Part shown: positions 24,301 through 34,984 of the stretch, piece by piece | How the letters are laid out: every line of letters starts with the position of its first letter | Position numbering within the stretch: the stretch's first letter is position 1 | Assembly: GCF_002999335.1 (NCBI RefSeq) | Contig: NW_020312056.1 | Location: 62,001-126,000 of the forward strand | Length of the DNA stretch: 64,000 nucleotides | Direction: 5' to 3' | From: Cyclospora cayetanensis | Taxonomy: Eukaryota > Apicomplexa > Conoidasida > Eucoccidiorida > Eimeriidae | Notes under the pieces: generated by a model | What the model was told of the DNA's origin: nothing | What the model saw: the letters and a program-made list of their open reading frames with translations, nothing else | Databases searched by the model: none | Position numbers and translations under genes: made by a program

Positions 24301-24492
24301 AATTTACTTAAAGAGCAGCAGCGGGTTCAGAGAAGTGACAATGCAAGGACGAGTGCAAGAAGAAGTGCTTCACACCCCCCCCCAGAAAGAACTCCCCATC
24401 TACCTGGTGCCAACTTCAATGACGATTGTTTGGGGGTCTATCTGGGGAGCGGCTCTGCTCAAAGCCCCCCGCAGACAAGATGTATCCAGCAT
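21334..24492 (-). CDS. Divergent actin-related protein
   Basis: The start ATG at 24492 opens MLDTSC and leads to TIVIEVGT (24492-24404), the actin phosphate-1 strand. The next exon, 24267-24177, gives SEVRVGFAGALHAACRLPAF, aligning with the actin GFAG-PR-FP segment. Then come 23822-23673, 23556-23403 and 23202-23125 (helical, WAFEQRR and VYFHLPHLPDL). Exon 22899-22425 gives GALVVDVGECGLRVCPVEG (phosphate-2) and ends DITRYKETQCYVR, like actin DIKEKLCYV. A later exon near 22010-21945 carries ETFLIPEVLFSPQLL, exon 21801-21677 gives KRICLVGGTAQLPNFAER (adenosine motif), and the last is 21613-21334. Phases agree at every exact junction; the part between 22425 and about 22015 is unresolved. An Ala/Gln-rich insertion of roughly 90 residues lies after the phosphate-2 strand. 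The fold is actin-like but too divergent to be conventional actin. The ARP subfamily, and thus a nuclear versus cytoplasmic role, is not assigned. Confidence 0.82.
23866..24095. repeat. CATA/CATGCATA array in an ARP intron
   Basis: Degenerate repeats of CATACATA, TGCATGCA and ACACATAC fill the intron between exons 24267-24177 and 23822-23673 of the actin-related gene. Confidence 0.9.
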
Positions 24493-25664
24493 TTTTCAGT
24501 TGCGGCTTTTGGATTCAGGTGTGTGTGCGAAAGTGACGCCAGCACTGGGCTGTCCGTACAACGGCCGCTCCTACGCCGAAAGCTGTAGAGCGCAAGCCCC
24601 TAGCCATTGCTTGCGCCTAGGAAACGAAGGCAGAAGCTTCCTGGTGCTCAGTGCATCATGAGAAAGGGGTGACGAGCTGCGTGCAGGGGAGAGTGCCGCC
24701 AGCCACTCAGCCCCTTCCCCCTCCCTCCTGCCCGCCTCGTTTCCTCCAATGCTGATGTCTGATCAGCAGCAGCGATGGCTGCCGCCGCTGTTGCTGCTGA
24801 CGCGTGTTGCTGAGAGAATCTACAGAAGCAGGAGGTGCTGCAACCGCTGCACTAGCTGCAGCACCGTACACAGCCGACGCAGCTTTCGCTGCTTCTAGAA
24901 CGGGGGAGTTTCGCTCCACACACAGCTCTTTAGACAGCCCATAAGCCTCCAAAAATGACTTTGTTGCTCCTTAAGCGCGTAAAGACCCTAAAATATAGTT
25001 GAGGCGACAAAAATCGTCATCAGAAGGGCAAGTAGCTTCTCCTGGAACGCCAGCATAGGGACCCCCCCTCTCGGGGTTCTCTCTGTGGCTCCTGGTCGGC
25101 TGCGCTGGTGTTCGCCGCTGCCACTGTTGCGGCTGCAATTCTTGCTGTAAAACATAACAAGAGGTCGCTTGGATCTCTCTGTTTCTTGCTGCTCGTTGCT
25201 GCTTCTTGTTCCTCTCCCTTGCGCTGGTGCCGCCGCTTCTGCATGCTGCTGCTGATCACCAGCGGGGGCAGCACGTCACCGCTTCGTTTCGAGGGGCGAC
25301 TCGGGAAACTGTCTTTTCGTGTCGCGTGTCCGCTTGTTTCCCCCGAAACGCGGAGGAAACTGCTGGCTGCCCCTGGTGCTGCTGCTGCAGTTTGTGCTGC
25401 CACTGGCCAAACCGACGCTCAAAAAGGGTTGCTCGGATTCGGAGTTGGTGTTACAGCTCCTGTTTACGGGGTCGCTGTTTCAAACGCCAGTGCTGCCAGC
25501 CTAGGCAGCCAGCCTGAGGTAAAGACGACTTTCATTACGGCTGTCCGTGTGCAGAAGCCTCTGAGATTGCATGCCCCGCGGCGCCGAGGTGTACGCAGAC
25601 CACTCTTGCACCAATTCTCACGGCAGCCCATCGAGCTGCGCTGTCTTTTAATTTAGGATTCAAG
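24493..25664. promoter_or_regulatory. Bidirectional promoter region between ARP and Rpn8 genes
   Basis: The two conserved genes are transcribed away from each other from starts at 24492 (-) and 25665 (+). The 1.17 kb between them has CAG/CTG-rich low-complexity stretches and open frames without recognisable domains. No core promoter element can be assigned by eye. Confidence 0.4.
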
Positions 25665-28600
25665 ATGGCTGGAAACGATGCCGTGGACTGCCTCTCTAGT
25701 TACTCCGCTGTGGCCGGGTTACTCACCAAGAAAGTGGTATGTGACTGTTAGATTTCGTTGTGGAGTAGGGGTGGGTGTTTTGCGGAGGTTGCAACTGCTG
25801 TTCAGATGAGCGTTCAGCATGTGCAGCTTTTAGGCTCTCTCTGGGTGTCGCTGCGGTGTCTGTTCAGGTGGTAGTACACCCGATTGTGCTGCTTTCTGTG
25901 GTCGATCACTACAACAGGGTTGCAAAAGGTTTGCCACACTCCAGAGCCTTCGCTCCTAGCCGTCCTCTGCGCAAAGGCGCTGCTCTCTACCTACTCTGCC
26001 CTTCTGTGCGAGCAGTTCTTTCTTGCATTCCGCCGGGGTTAAAAGCAGCGGGCTGTGTGCGGCCTCTTCTCGGCTCTGCTCTGCTTTGTTCGGTTGCGTT
26101 GCTTGTGGGGGCACTAGTACAAGAAAAGGCGTTCTTTCCCACGGAAGCCTGTGAGGCTTGGTAGCTGTGTGGATGCTGTGTATGAACACTTCTTTCAAGG
26201 TACAAGCAGGCGGGTTGTCGGTTGCATTTTGGGCGAGGCTGTCGGAGATGAATGGCATGCGACAAACTCCTTCGCCGTGCCGTTCGAAGAAGATCCCAAA
26301 GATCCAGCCGTTTGGTTCCTAGACAGCGACTATCTCGAGCAACTCTTCATTATGTTCAAGAAGGTGAGGGCAACAAGAGGAGGCAGAAGGAGCAGGAGGG
26401 TGGGGGAAAAGGTTTTTCTTCCTTTTCTGACAATAACACATGCAGCCTCACTTTTTTCAAGCCCCTTTCGATGGCAGGTTCTGCGATCTGCGATCTTGTG
26501 CGCTCTCTCAAGGTAAACACAATGGAGAGGATTTTAGGGTGGTACAGCACTGGCACAGCCGCAAAGCCTCAAGATCTCGACATCCATGAAATCTTTAGGA
26601 AACATTGCCCTAATCCGTTCTACATGCTGGTAGACGTCGAGCCGAAGGTGAGAAAAGACTCCTGGGAATATTATTCCCCAAGTGACGTATGTACATCGCA
26701 GCGGATTGCTTGCCGTCTGCGCGGCTTTATTAGCACGCTGCTCCGGGTAGAGGCAGTCCTCTTCGATGCCTCGCTAACACCCAGCTAGCCAAAGGGGCAT
26801 TCCACTCAGCTAGCTGCGAAACAAAGCCTTCGCAGCGTGTCTCCCACGCAAGATCCAGAAACTGCAGTGGCTGCTCAGGATATGGTGGTGCCTGCCAAGG
26901 CGTACTGCACGATCGAAGAGCCAACAAATTCTAAAGCCTTTCGGAAATCCTTTGTTTATGTTCCCTGCACTATTGGTCAGTCAGATCTCGTCACGCTTCC
27001 ACTTTTTACCACTGCTGCATGCTTTCTCTCTCGTATGTCAGTGCTCTCTTCTTTGCCGCCTTCTGGGCTTCCCTGGCACGGCATCTAGCGCTGTCATTTC
27101 GTGGCGTCTCCTCTCGCTGTGACTCGCATCCCTTCCCCCTTCCCCCACACTTTCTCCTATCCTTACCTCTATCGATCCTTCTATCCTTACCTCTATCCAT
27201 CCTTCTATCCTTACCTCCATCTATCCTTCTATCCTTACCTCCCTCCCTCTATCCATCCATCCTTCTATCCTAACCTCCCTCTTTCCCCCCTCCCTCCCTC
27301 CCTCCATTCATTCTTTCTCCTATGGACAGCCTCCCCTTCTCCTGCGGCAAGCTTCATCCTCCAGCCCCCTACGCGACTTCCACACTGCGCCATCTCCCCC
27401 CCCACCCCTTAACCAGCATGGCGAGAGGCATGCGCGTTTATCGCTCTCTTGTTTTCTGTTGCTGCCATGCCTCCTTTCTGTAGGGGCATACGAAGCTGAA
27501 GAAGTCGGAGTGGAGCATCTTCTAAGAGACACGAAGAACGCTTCCACGTCCACTTTGGCCACTAAGGTCAGCTACTGCTGCCAAACGCCGCTATGCTCAT
27601 TCAGCCGTTTTCCTACCCCGCATGTACATATGTTGGATGCTGGTGCTTTTACACGCATGCAGACAGGCACTGTCTGTATGCCGTTCTGCATGTCTGTATC
27701 CTATGGGGGCGTGTTTTGCCGCGACGAACACCACCACTTTCACAGCTTCCCCGTTCTAGGGTTTTTCTTCTGCCCTTCTTTTTGAGAGAATCAAGCACAC
27801 AGGCAAGGGGGAAGGGGGAGGGAGAGAGGGAGGGAAAAGGGGGAAAGTGGGGGGAGGAGGAGGAGATCGAAGAGGTTCCAGCGAACGTCTTTACGCATGC
27901 TTCTTCGCATTTCTAGGGGGTTTATTTTTGTATCACCAAACATCGGGGTAGTTCGCGGGAAGGGGAGAGAGGGAAAAACGGCTGCAGGAGTTCACAGGCC
28001 TTCACGCCTGTTGTGTGTGCTGTGCGGTTCTGGAGTGTGCTTTGGCGTTGGAAAGGCTTCTTGGGGAATTTGGTGAGGCACGGTGGGGAGTTGCACATGC
28101 GCCATTCGAGAGAGGAGCCGTCCTGCATTGCTTGCTGAACCGCGTCTCAGTTGCTGCTGCACACCACTGTTTGCTATAGGTGGGCGATCAGCTAGAGACA
28201 CTCAAGATGCTCGGACGACGCCTTCGCGAGATCTCAGCCTATCTCGAGGACGTGGCTAGCAACAAGCTGAAGCCTAATCCGACTATCATCTACACGATCC
28301 AAGTAAGGGCTGACCAGCGGTGGGAGAAGTGCAGATGTCGGGGAAACAAGTCAGGTTGGTGCGTTTAGAGGGGGGAGAATGACTTGTTGCGGCTAGTTGA
28401 GTCAATCCATGCTTGCACCATTCGCGTCAGTCGAAAGGCGAAGAGCACCTCAAAGTCGCTGCGAACGGGCAGCCAGGAGGCGATCCGCTAGTTGTAACAA
28501 GAGGAGGAATGATGTTAGTAGAGGCAGCGATATATGTATACATGCATATATAAATATTATAGCCACAGACGGTTCAAAAGACTTGATGCAGCAGCAGAGC

Positions 28601-29593
28601 TGCATGCGTACACGGGCACGCAAGAATTGGGGACTAGCGGAGAAGGGCAGGGGGGAGGAAAGCGGAGAGCAAGTGTATACAGCGCCAGGGAAAGGCGCAT
28701 ACACTGAAAAGGCGGGTAGGAGGCTTGAACATGTACTTTGAGTAGAAGACACTGCTTGGTGCGCATGCCGATTTGAACGCGCGCAATCTGCCGCAGGAGA
28801 TATTTAATCTGCTTCCCGACAGCTCCTGCCCGGAGCTTCAGAAGGCATTCGCAACGCAAACCAACGATAGCATGATGACGCTTTATCTAGGCAAGCGGAG
28901 GATGGAGTTCGCTATGTGCATGCTTCTGCCTATCCAAATGTGCACAGGCGGCCTGCGTGTGGTGTATGGCTGGTTGGGTGTTACTGCGTGAGGGATGATG
29001 ACACACAGACTGGGGGCGTGTCGTGTTATTAAAAACTTCTTTTTACGAGTTTTGCGTTGCAGCGAGTGTGGTGCGCTCCGTGCTGGCACTGCACAATTTG
29101 ATCGACAACAAAATCCAGAACAAGAGAGAGGCGGAGCGGAAGGAGAAGGTGAGGAGGACTTAGGCTTCCCCAAAGCTAGTGCTGTGAACGCTGTAGGCTT
29201 CGTGTGCAGGTCCAGAGCCTTTGGTGGGCCTGGTAGAAGCGTCTTTAATGCGCTATTTTTATTGGAAAACGTTCCGCAGTGATAAGCACTAGGCACCTTT
29301 TGAGTATGCGGTTTGAGAATTCAGTATCTGGCGGCGTGCCCTGTGCAGCGTCGGACTACACACAGCGTCGTACATTTCTGCGTGTATGAATATCTATATG
29401 TGTATAGATGTATATGTATATCTGTGTGTCTTTACGATGGACTTGGCGCTTTCCTGTGCTGCTCTCCTCCCCTTTGTCTTTCCCGTTGATTGGCGTATTA
29501 TTACCGTTGGTACCGGGGGTGTCTCTTTAGGAGTCGACGATGGCTGAAGAAGAAAAGCAAAAAAAAGCTGCTGACGCAGACAATCACTCGTAA
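25665..29593 (+). CDS. RPN8: 26S proteasome regulatory lid subunit Rpn8 (PSMD7)
   Basis: Ten exons: 25665-25736, 25868-25928, 26200-26363, 26513-26647, 26879-26975, 27484-27566, 28180-28302, 28797-28890, 29063-29148 and 29531-29593. Together they give 325 residues, almost the length of human PSMD7, with all phases consistent. The MPN domain starts VVHPIVLLSVVDHYNR and contains VVGCILGE, NSFAVPFEEDPKDPAVWFLD and ERILGWYSTG. The zinc-binding JAMM histidines of Rpn11 are absent, as in all Rpn8 proteins, so it is the inactive partner that pairs with Rpn11 in the lid. The C-terminal helices (EEVGVEHLLRDTKN, LETLKMLGRRLREISAYLED, FNLLPDSSCPELQKAF) align well. The ninth exon gives SVVRSVLALHNLIDNKIQNK and the tail is Lys/Glu-rich. 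Intron 8 uses a GC donor (28891). Intron 5 carries a CTATC-type microsatellite. Confidence 0.96.
27160..27305. repeat. TATCCTTACCTC/TATCCATCC array in an Rpn8 intron
   Basis: A pyrimidine-rich array of CTATCCTTACCTC-like units, grading into CCCT repeats, inside the Rpn8 intron between exons ending 26975 and starting 27484. Confidence 0.85.
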
Positions 29594-31318
29594 ATGTGCC
29601 GCGCCATGCACAGCCGAAGCGCTGTGCGTCGGCTTCCTTCTTCTGTTGCAGCGGAGGCAGCGCTGTAGGAAAGCCGCAATAAATTAGCAACCCGTAGGTA
29701 GAAATCACGTTGCTGGGAAACGCCTTTAAACTGCAGAGTATCAAGCGGATGCCTGCTGTTTAATGCGGCTCGAAAATCCGCCTCGGTGCAGTGGTGTGAA
29801 TGCAACCTTTCCGAGGTACCTGAAGGGCATTGTCGTTTTTGTTGCTGCTGGTCGCACAAATGAGCCTAAAAGCTGTAGGGAGGTTCCGCTCGTCGTGGCG
29901 AGAGACTGCAGGAGTGCAGCCTACACGTGCCTACCACGTTCGAGCACACTAGAAAATATACACGCCACGCCTCAGGCTCTCGATGACGCCCTTGCTGCTG
30001 CTGCGTGGTGACGGACTGTCAGAAGTGCAAGACCTACCCTTGCGTGGCTGGCTTAGCAGGGAAATCCTCAAGACAGGGAGGCCTCTCTAGTTGGTTCGCC
30101 TGCACGCAGCTGCTCTTCACCCTATACCCCAAGCCTAGTGCGACACATTCTAGGTGTGAATCGTGTACGCTAGGTCAGTAGTACCTAGAAGAATCGACAC
30201 TAGCGACATCCCCAAGGCGTCGTGGCTGGCTTGTTGGCTGCGGGATTTCCGTGCTCGTGCTGCAGAATGCACAATGTCGCTGCTTGCTGCTAGAGGGCCG
30301 CTGCTTTTCCGACATAGGGGTCGTATCTGCTGCGCTGCTACATTACCCCAACTAGTGATTCGGACGGGACTGATGAGTCCGGTGAACGCACGCGGATGCA
30401 CGCAGGCGCGATACCGACGCAGCCTGCTGTGTGCATGCGCGCAAGCATGCGCGACTCGCAGACTCTGGACACGATCTAAAAGCGATGGTAGGTAGTAGGC
30501 GGTAATTATACTAATATATTAGGAGTCTTACTGTACGTCGATGCACAATAAGACGCCCGCGGACACCTTCCCATAGTCCGAATACGGGCATCTCATGTCG
30601 CGTGACTAACTGGAAGAAGCCGCTTTCATGCTCTTTCGCAGGCTTTGCAGCAGTCTCAAACTGGCATTTGTGCGTCTCCCTCGACACAACTAGAACAAAA
30701 TAACGGCAAAAACCATGCGAGAGAGGAGGCCCTCGAGGGAGCAACAAGCACCCTTGAAAGCTGCGCAGCACCATCCACTCCCAAGAACGTAGGTAGAAAT
30801 GGGGGGTGAGCCGCACGGCTCAAGTAAGTCGCTTGAATGCCGCTCTTCGGATACACGCATGTATATAGAGGTATAGATGGACAGATAGAAGCACACGTAC
30901 AACAAGGGCCCCATCCCCTTTTACTTCTAAAAGGTGCTCCTCGCGGCGATTGCTGCTAGTGCCGCCAGCGCAACCACAGCAGCTGCTCAAGCGACGTAAC
31001 CCGTTGCTGCAGGCAGAGGCTGCCGAGTGGCGACTCAGACAATTGGCTACGCGTTGTTAAAAGGTGTGCGGCAGCCAGTCAACACGCTAAACCTGATGCC
31101 TCAGCAGCAGTAAAAAGCGGCGCGTCGAGTGAACGCAAGATCAGCAGTGCAGTGCTGCCCGCTTGTCTAGAATGGTTCTTGCAGTCTCTACGCATGTTAG
31201 TTAGTCCAGCAGCAGCCAAACCTGCGGCAACAGCACCAACACCCTACGAAACTCTCTGCAACGTCAGCTTGACCTAGCTGCCTGTTAAGCCCCCCCACCT
31301 ACATCCAAATCGCAAACT
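29594..31318. other. Convergent intergenic region
   Basis: This lies between the Rpn8 stop (29593, +) and the end of the TLDc gene (31319, -). Short open frames only. A palindromic GCATGCGCGCAAGCATGCGC stretch occurs near 30432-30451. No gene supported. Confidence 0.5.
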
Positions 31319-34300
31319 CTATAAAGGCCACCCCCTATTCCCCAGGCTCGCGTCATCAGAGCAGCCAGGAAGTGCGCAACGGTCTTCCTCTCCGCGCATA
31401 TGTGTGAGAGCATGCGTTTTGGAACGCCTGCATGCCTGTGTATCCCTCCCTACCTGCAAGTTTCTGAGGATAAAGTCTTGCGAAGACGCTAAAGGCGGAG
31501 AGTTGAAAGTGGGGCAGCACTGGGAACTGCCTCTTAAGAAGTCTCTATCGATCGTAAGGGCATAATGACCACCCCCTCCAACGACAATAGTCTCGCCATC
31601 CGTGAAACAAAAGAAAGCGTTGCTGCTGCTCCAGGTGTACACGTGGATACTCTTTGAAACGCACAAGACACGCAAACCCATAGATACTCGTGCATACATG
31701 CACATATACATGTGCATACACCCATTCACACGCACATACAGACATATACATACACACACACATGCATAGGAATACACGTAGATGCACACATATACATACA
31801 CACATATATACACACACATGTATACATACATATAAACACGCATACGCGTATGCATACACATTCACACACCCATTCACACGGCGTCACAGACACGTGCAAA
31901 TCTGCGTCAAGTTACTTCGCCAAACTCAAGGCGTAACTCCCCTAGAGATCTAGGCTAGGCCGTCCACAAACAAACCCTTCAAAAGCAACAAGTTCTTCAG
32001 AGGGGCCTCTTGTTAGAGGGCTGCCTCGCGCGACGGCAACGAGAAGTCGCCAACAGCTTACGGGGTTCTCTGCTGGCTGCTTGCCATCTGGACCCTTGAA
32101 AGTAAAGACGAATGTGTCGGCTGCGCAGAACGCAAGAAGTGTCGAGCTTCAAAGCCTGTGCTCCGTTCCGGGGGAAGAAGCACACCCGCGAGATTCGCTA
32201 CGCAGCAGCAGCACAATCGCCCCTCCGTAGAAAGAACACCAAGTAGGGAGGTGCACAGCTCACCGGACCCATAGTATTTGTACGACTTGTGGAATTCATC
32301 TGTGAAGGCTCCAAATACTACGCCTTCAGAATCCTCTACGGCGATGACGCACCCACCAGAATGACTCACTCTCCGAAAGAACCTGGAGCAAGACCACAAG
32401 AAAAATACAGTGTCTGAAGAGAGAGCGTATCATCGGGGGACCAGCGATCAAACTGCGGCAACGCAGCGGATGCTGGAGTGTGAAGTGGCAAGCAGCAGCA
32501 CCGTACGTCTGAAACGAAATGCCGTGGAGCTTGAGACAGAAGGCCAGATGCCAACGCTTCATCGAAATCATAAGGGGCAAGTGCATGCAAATCTGAACGC
32601 ACAGCCAGACGACGCAAACAGGGGGCCCTAGCTGCTGCCTTGCCTGAAGCGACAGTTATCGGAGCACCTTTGCAGCAGCAGCAGAGGGCGCTGCACCGAG
32701 CAGAGGAGCGACTCGGCTGCTGGAAGGAGGAGGCAACGAAAGCGGCAGAAAGGAGAGCAGCCGAGAAGCTGGTCGCTCAGCGAACGAGAAGAAAGGGGCA
32801 GCACCGCATGCCAGCCGCAGCGGAACGACCAGCCAAAAACAACACACCTGAGCAGCAATATGGGGAGATACAAACGTAGCAGCTCCAGGAGGTCTTTCGA
32901 GGACGGGTGCGGCAAACGCGTACGGCGCGAAGGAAGACGAACATAGAGGGCCCTTCATTTCTTCCTGCTGCGGAGCTGCCAGAGCTGCTACGTTTCCCTC
33001 GTCGTACCAGAAATCGCCTTGCTGCTGCTGCTCCACGCTGCCCTCCAGACCGCTGGTTATTGACGAGGACAGCCTGCAGCACAGCACCCCCCTTTTCTTC
33101 GCACACACTTACACCCTGAACTCTAAACCGCACAGCCTTTGCCAACAAAGGCGTCCTCCCCACAACTCCTTTTCCAGCAAGAAGACTGCAGCACTGGACA
33201 GCAGCTACCCCGCTTCAGGCGGCCTCCCCACAAGTCAAGCTGGCGCAACTCACATTACTGGAAACTCCGCCGTTCGATCAAGTGCTTCTTCCCATGCATT
33301 TATCACCGCATCTGCAACAAACGCCAACATCTATTCCCCCCATTAAAACCTCAACATCCAGAAACACGCGTAACATATATATATACATATATATACACAT
33401 ACACACGCACACATTAACATATATGTACACATATACACATATACACATACACATACACATATACACATATACACATACACACACATACATACACATACAC
33501 ACACACACATACACATATGCACATACACATACACACACATATACACATATGCACATACACATACACATATATATATAGAGCCTAAACCGTTAACCGTAAA
33601 TAAAGCGCCAAGCCTCACTAGATGAGCAAGGGACCATCGTGCAACTGCGGCCTGCAGCTTTGAGTGGCTGTGGCTCGTGCTCTTGCTCCTGATGCTCTTC
33701 CTCGTCCTCACATTCTCGCTGCACACAAAGGCCGTATTCCTAGGCAGATACAGACATAATCCGGGAGACTCCTCTCACGGGTTGTGCATCCTCAACATCC
33801 AGGCAGCCACATCAGAAGCACACTCAGCGCCAGGTCGAGAACTACAAGACTGCTGTCCGAACTGGAGCCAAAACGGAGTAAAAAAACATCCTGGAAGCAA
33901 CAGAAGCAAGCCTACCGATGGGCTACCTACCGAGACACTTGCTGCCCGCGCACGAGCAAGCAACACAGCAGGCAGGCAGGAACAGGGATACAACACATAA
34001 TAATACAAAACATAATGATACAAAACATAATAATACAAAACATAATGATACAAAACATAATAATACAACACATAATAATACAAAACATAATGATACAACA
34101 CATAATAATACAAAACATAATAATACAAAACATAATAATACAAAACATAATGATACAAAACATAATGATACAAAACATAATGATACAAAACATAATAATA
34201 CAACACATAATAATACAACGCATAATAATACAACACATAATAATACAACACATAATAATACAACACATAATAATACAACACATAATAATACAGCACAACC

Positions 34301-34952
34301 CATAATAATACAACAACACATAATAATACAGCACAACACATAATAATACAATACCTAACAATACAAAGCAACCAAACACACACACCTGAGCATAAGCATC
34401 TACTTCCTCAATAAGGCGCCTTGTGAAAGCATTTGCGTCCGCTCGCCGCATGAATCCGAACAGCACGAACAGCCGACGGCCACGAACAGCTGAAGGGAAG
34501 CCGACACTGCTTGCGCGGCTGCTTGAGCCGCTTCGAAGACGCCTATAGGTAGGTGCGCAAACAAGCAACACAAGCGCGCAAACGACCGCAGTCATCATAG
34601 ATCCTCTCATCCTCTAGCTGTGTGCATGCAAGGCAACGCTGAACTCGTGCCTGCAAAAAGAAGAAGCAACCCCGAGGAAAAGAACAGGCACGACACCCGC
34701 CTCGAAAGGACGACGCAACTCACTCTCCCTGTGGCATGCGAAGAGAATTGCTCGCAATGCCTCCGTGTTTCTGCGCTTGCTGCTGCTGCTGCTGCCCCTC
34801 CTGCTCCTGCTGCGGCAGCTGTTGCGACGGTAGATCTTCGGGGGTAGGCGGGGTGCTGGTGTGTTTCCACGATCGAAGCCACTCCGTCAGGGAGCCTCTC
34901 CTTTGCGGAGACGACTTGCCTTGCGCCTGTTTTTGCTGAGCCGAAGGGCCAT

Positions 34953-34984
<32 letters not shown>

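Noticed and set aside
30364..30410. CTGATGAGTCCGGTGAAC, reminiscent of a hammerhead ribozyme core
   Set aside because: The CUGAUGA box is present, but the GAAA after stem II is replaced by GAAC, stem II does not pair, and no proper cleavage triplet with a closing stem was found.
33376..33578. Possible CRISPR-like or regulatory direct repeats
   Set aside because: These are simple ATACAC microsatellites without unique spacers of constant length, in a eukaryotic intron.
33775..34383. Long Tyr/Val/Cys and Asn/Thr/His repeat frames on both strands
   Set aside because: They arise from the 15-base AT-rich tandem array, whose period is divisible by three. The array is intronic in the TLDc gene.
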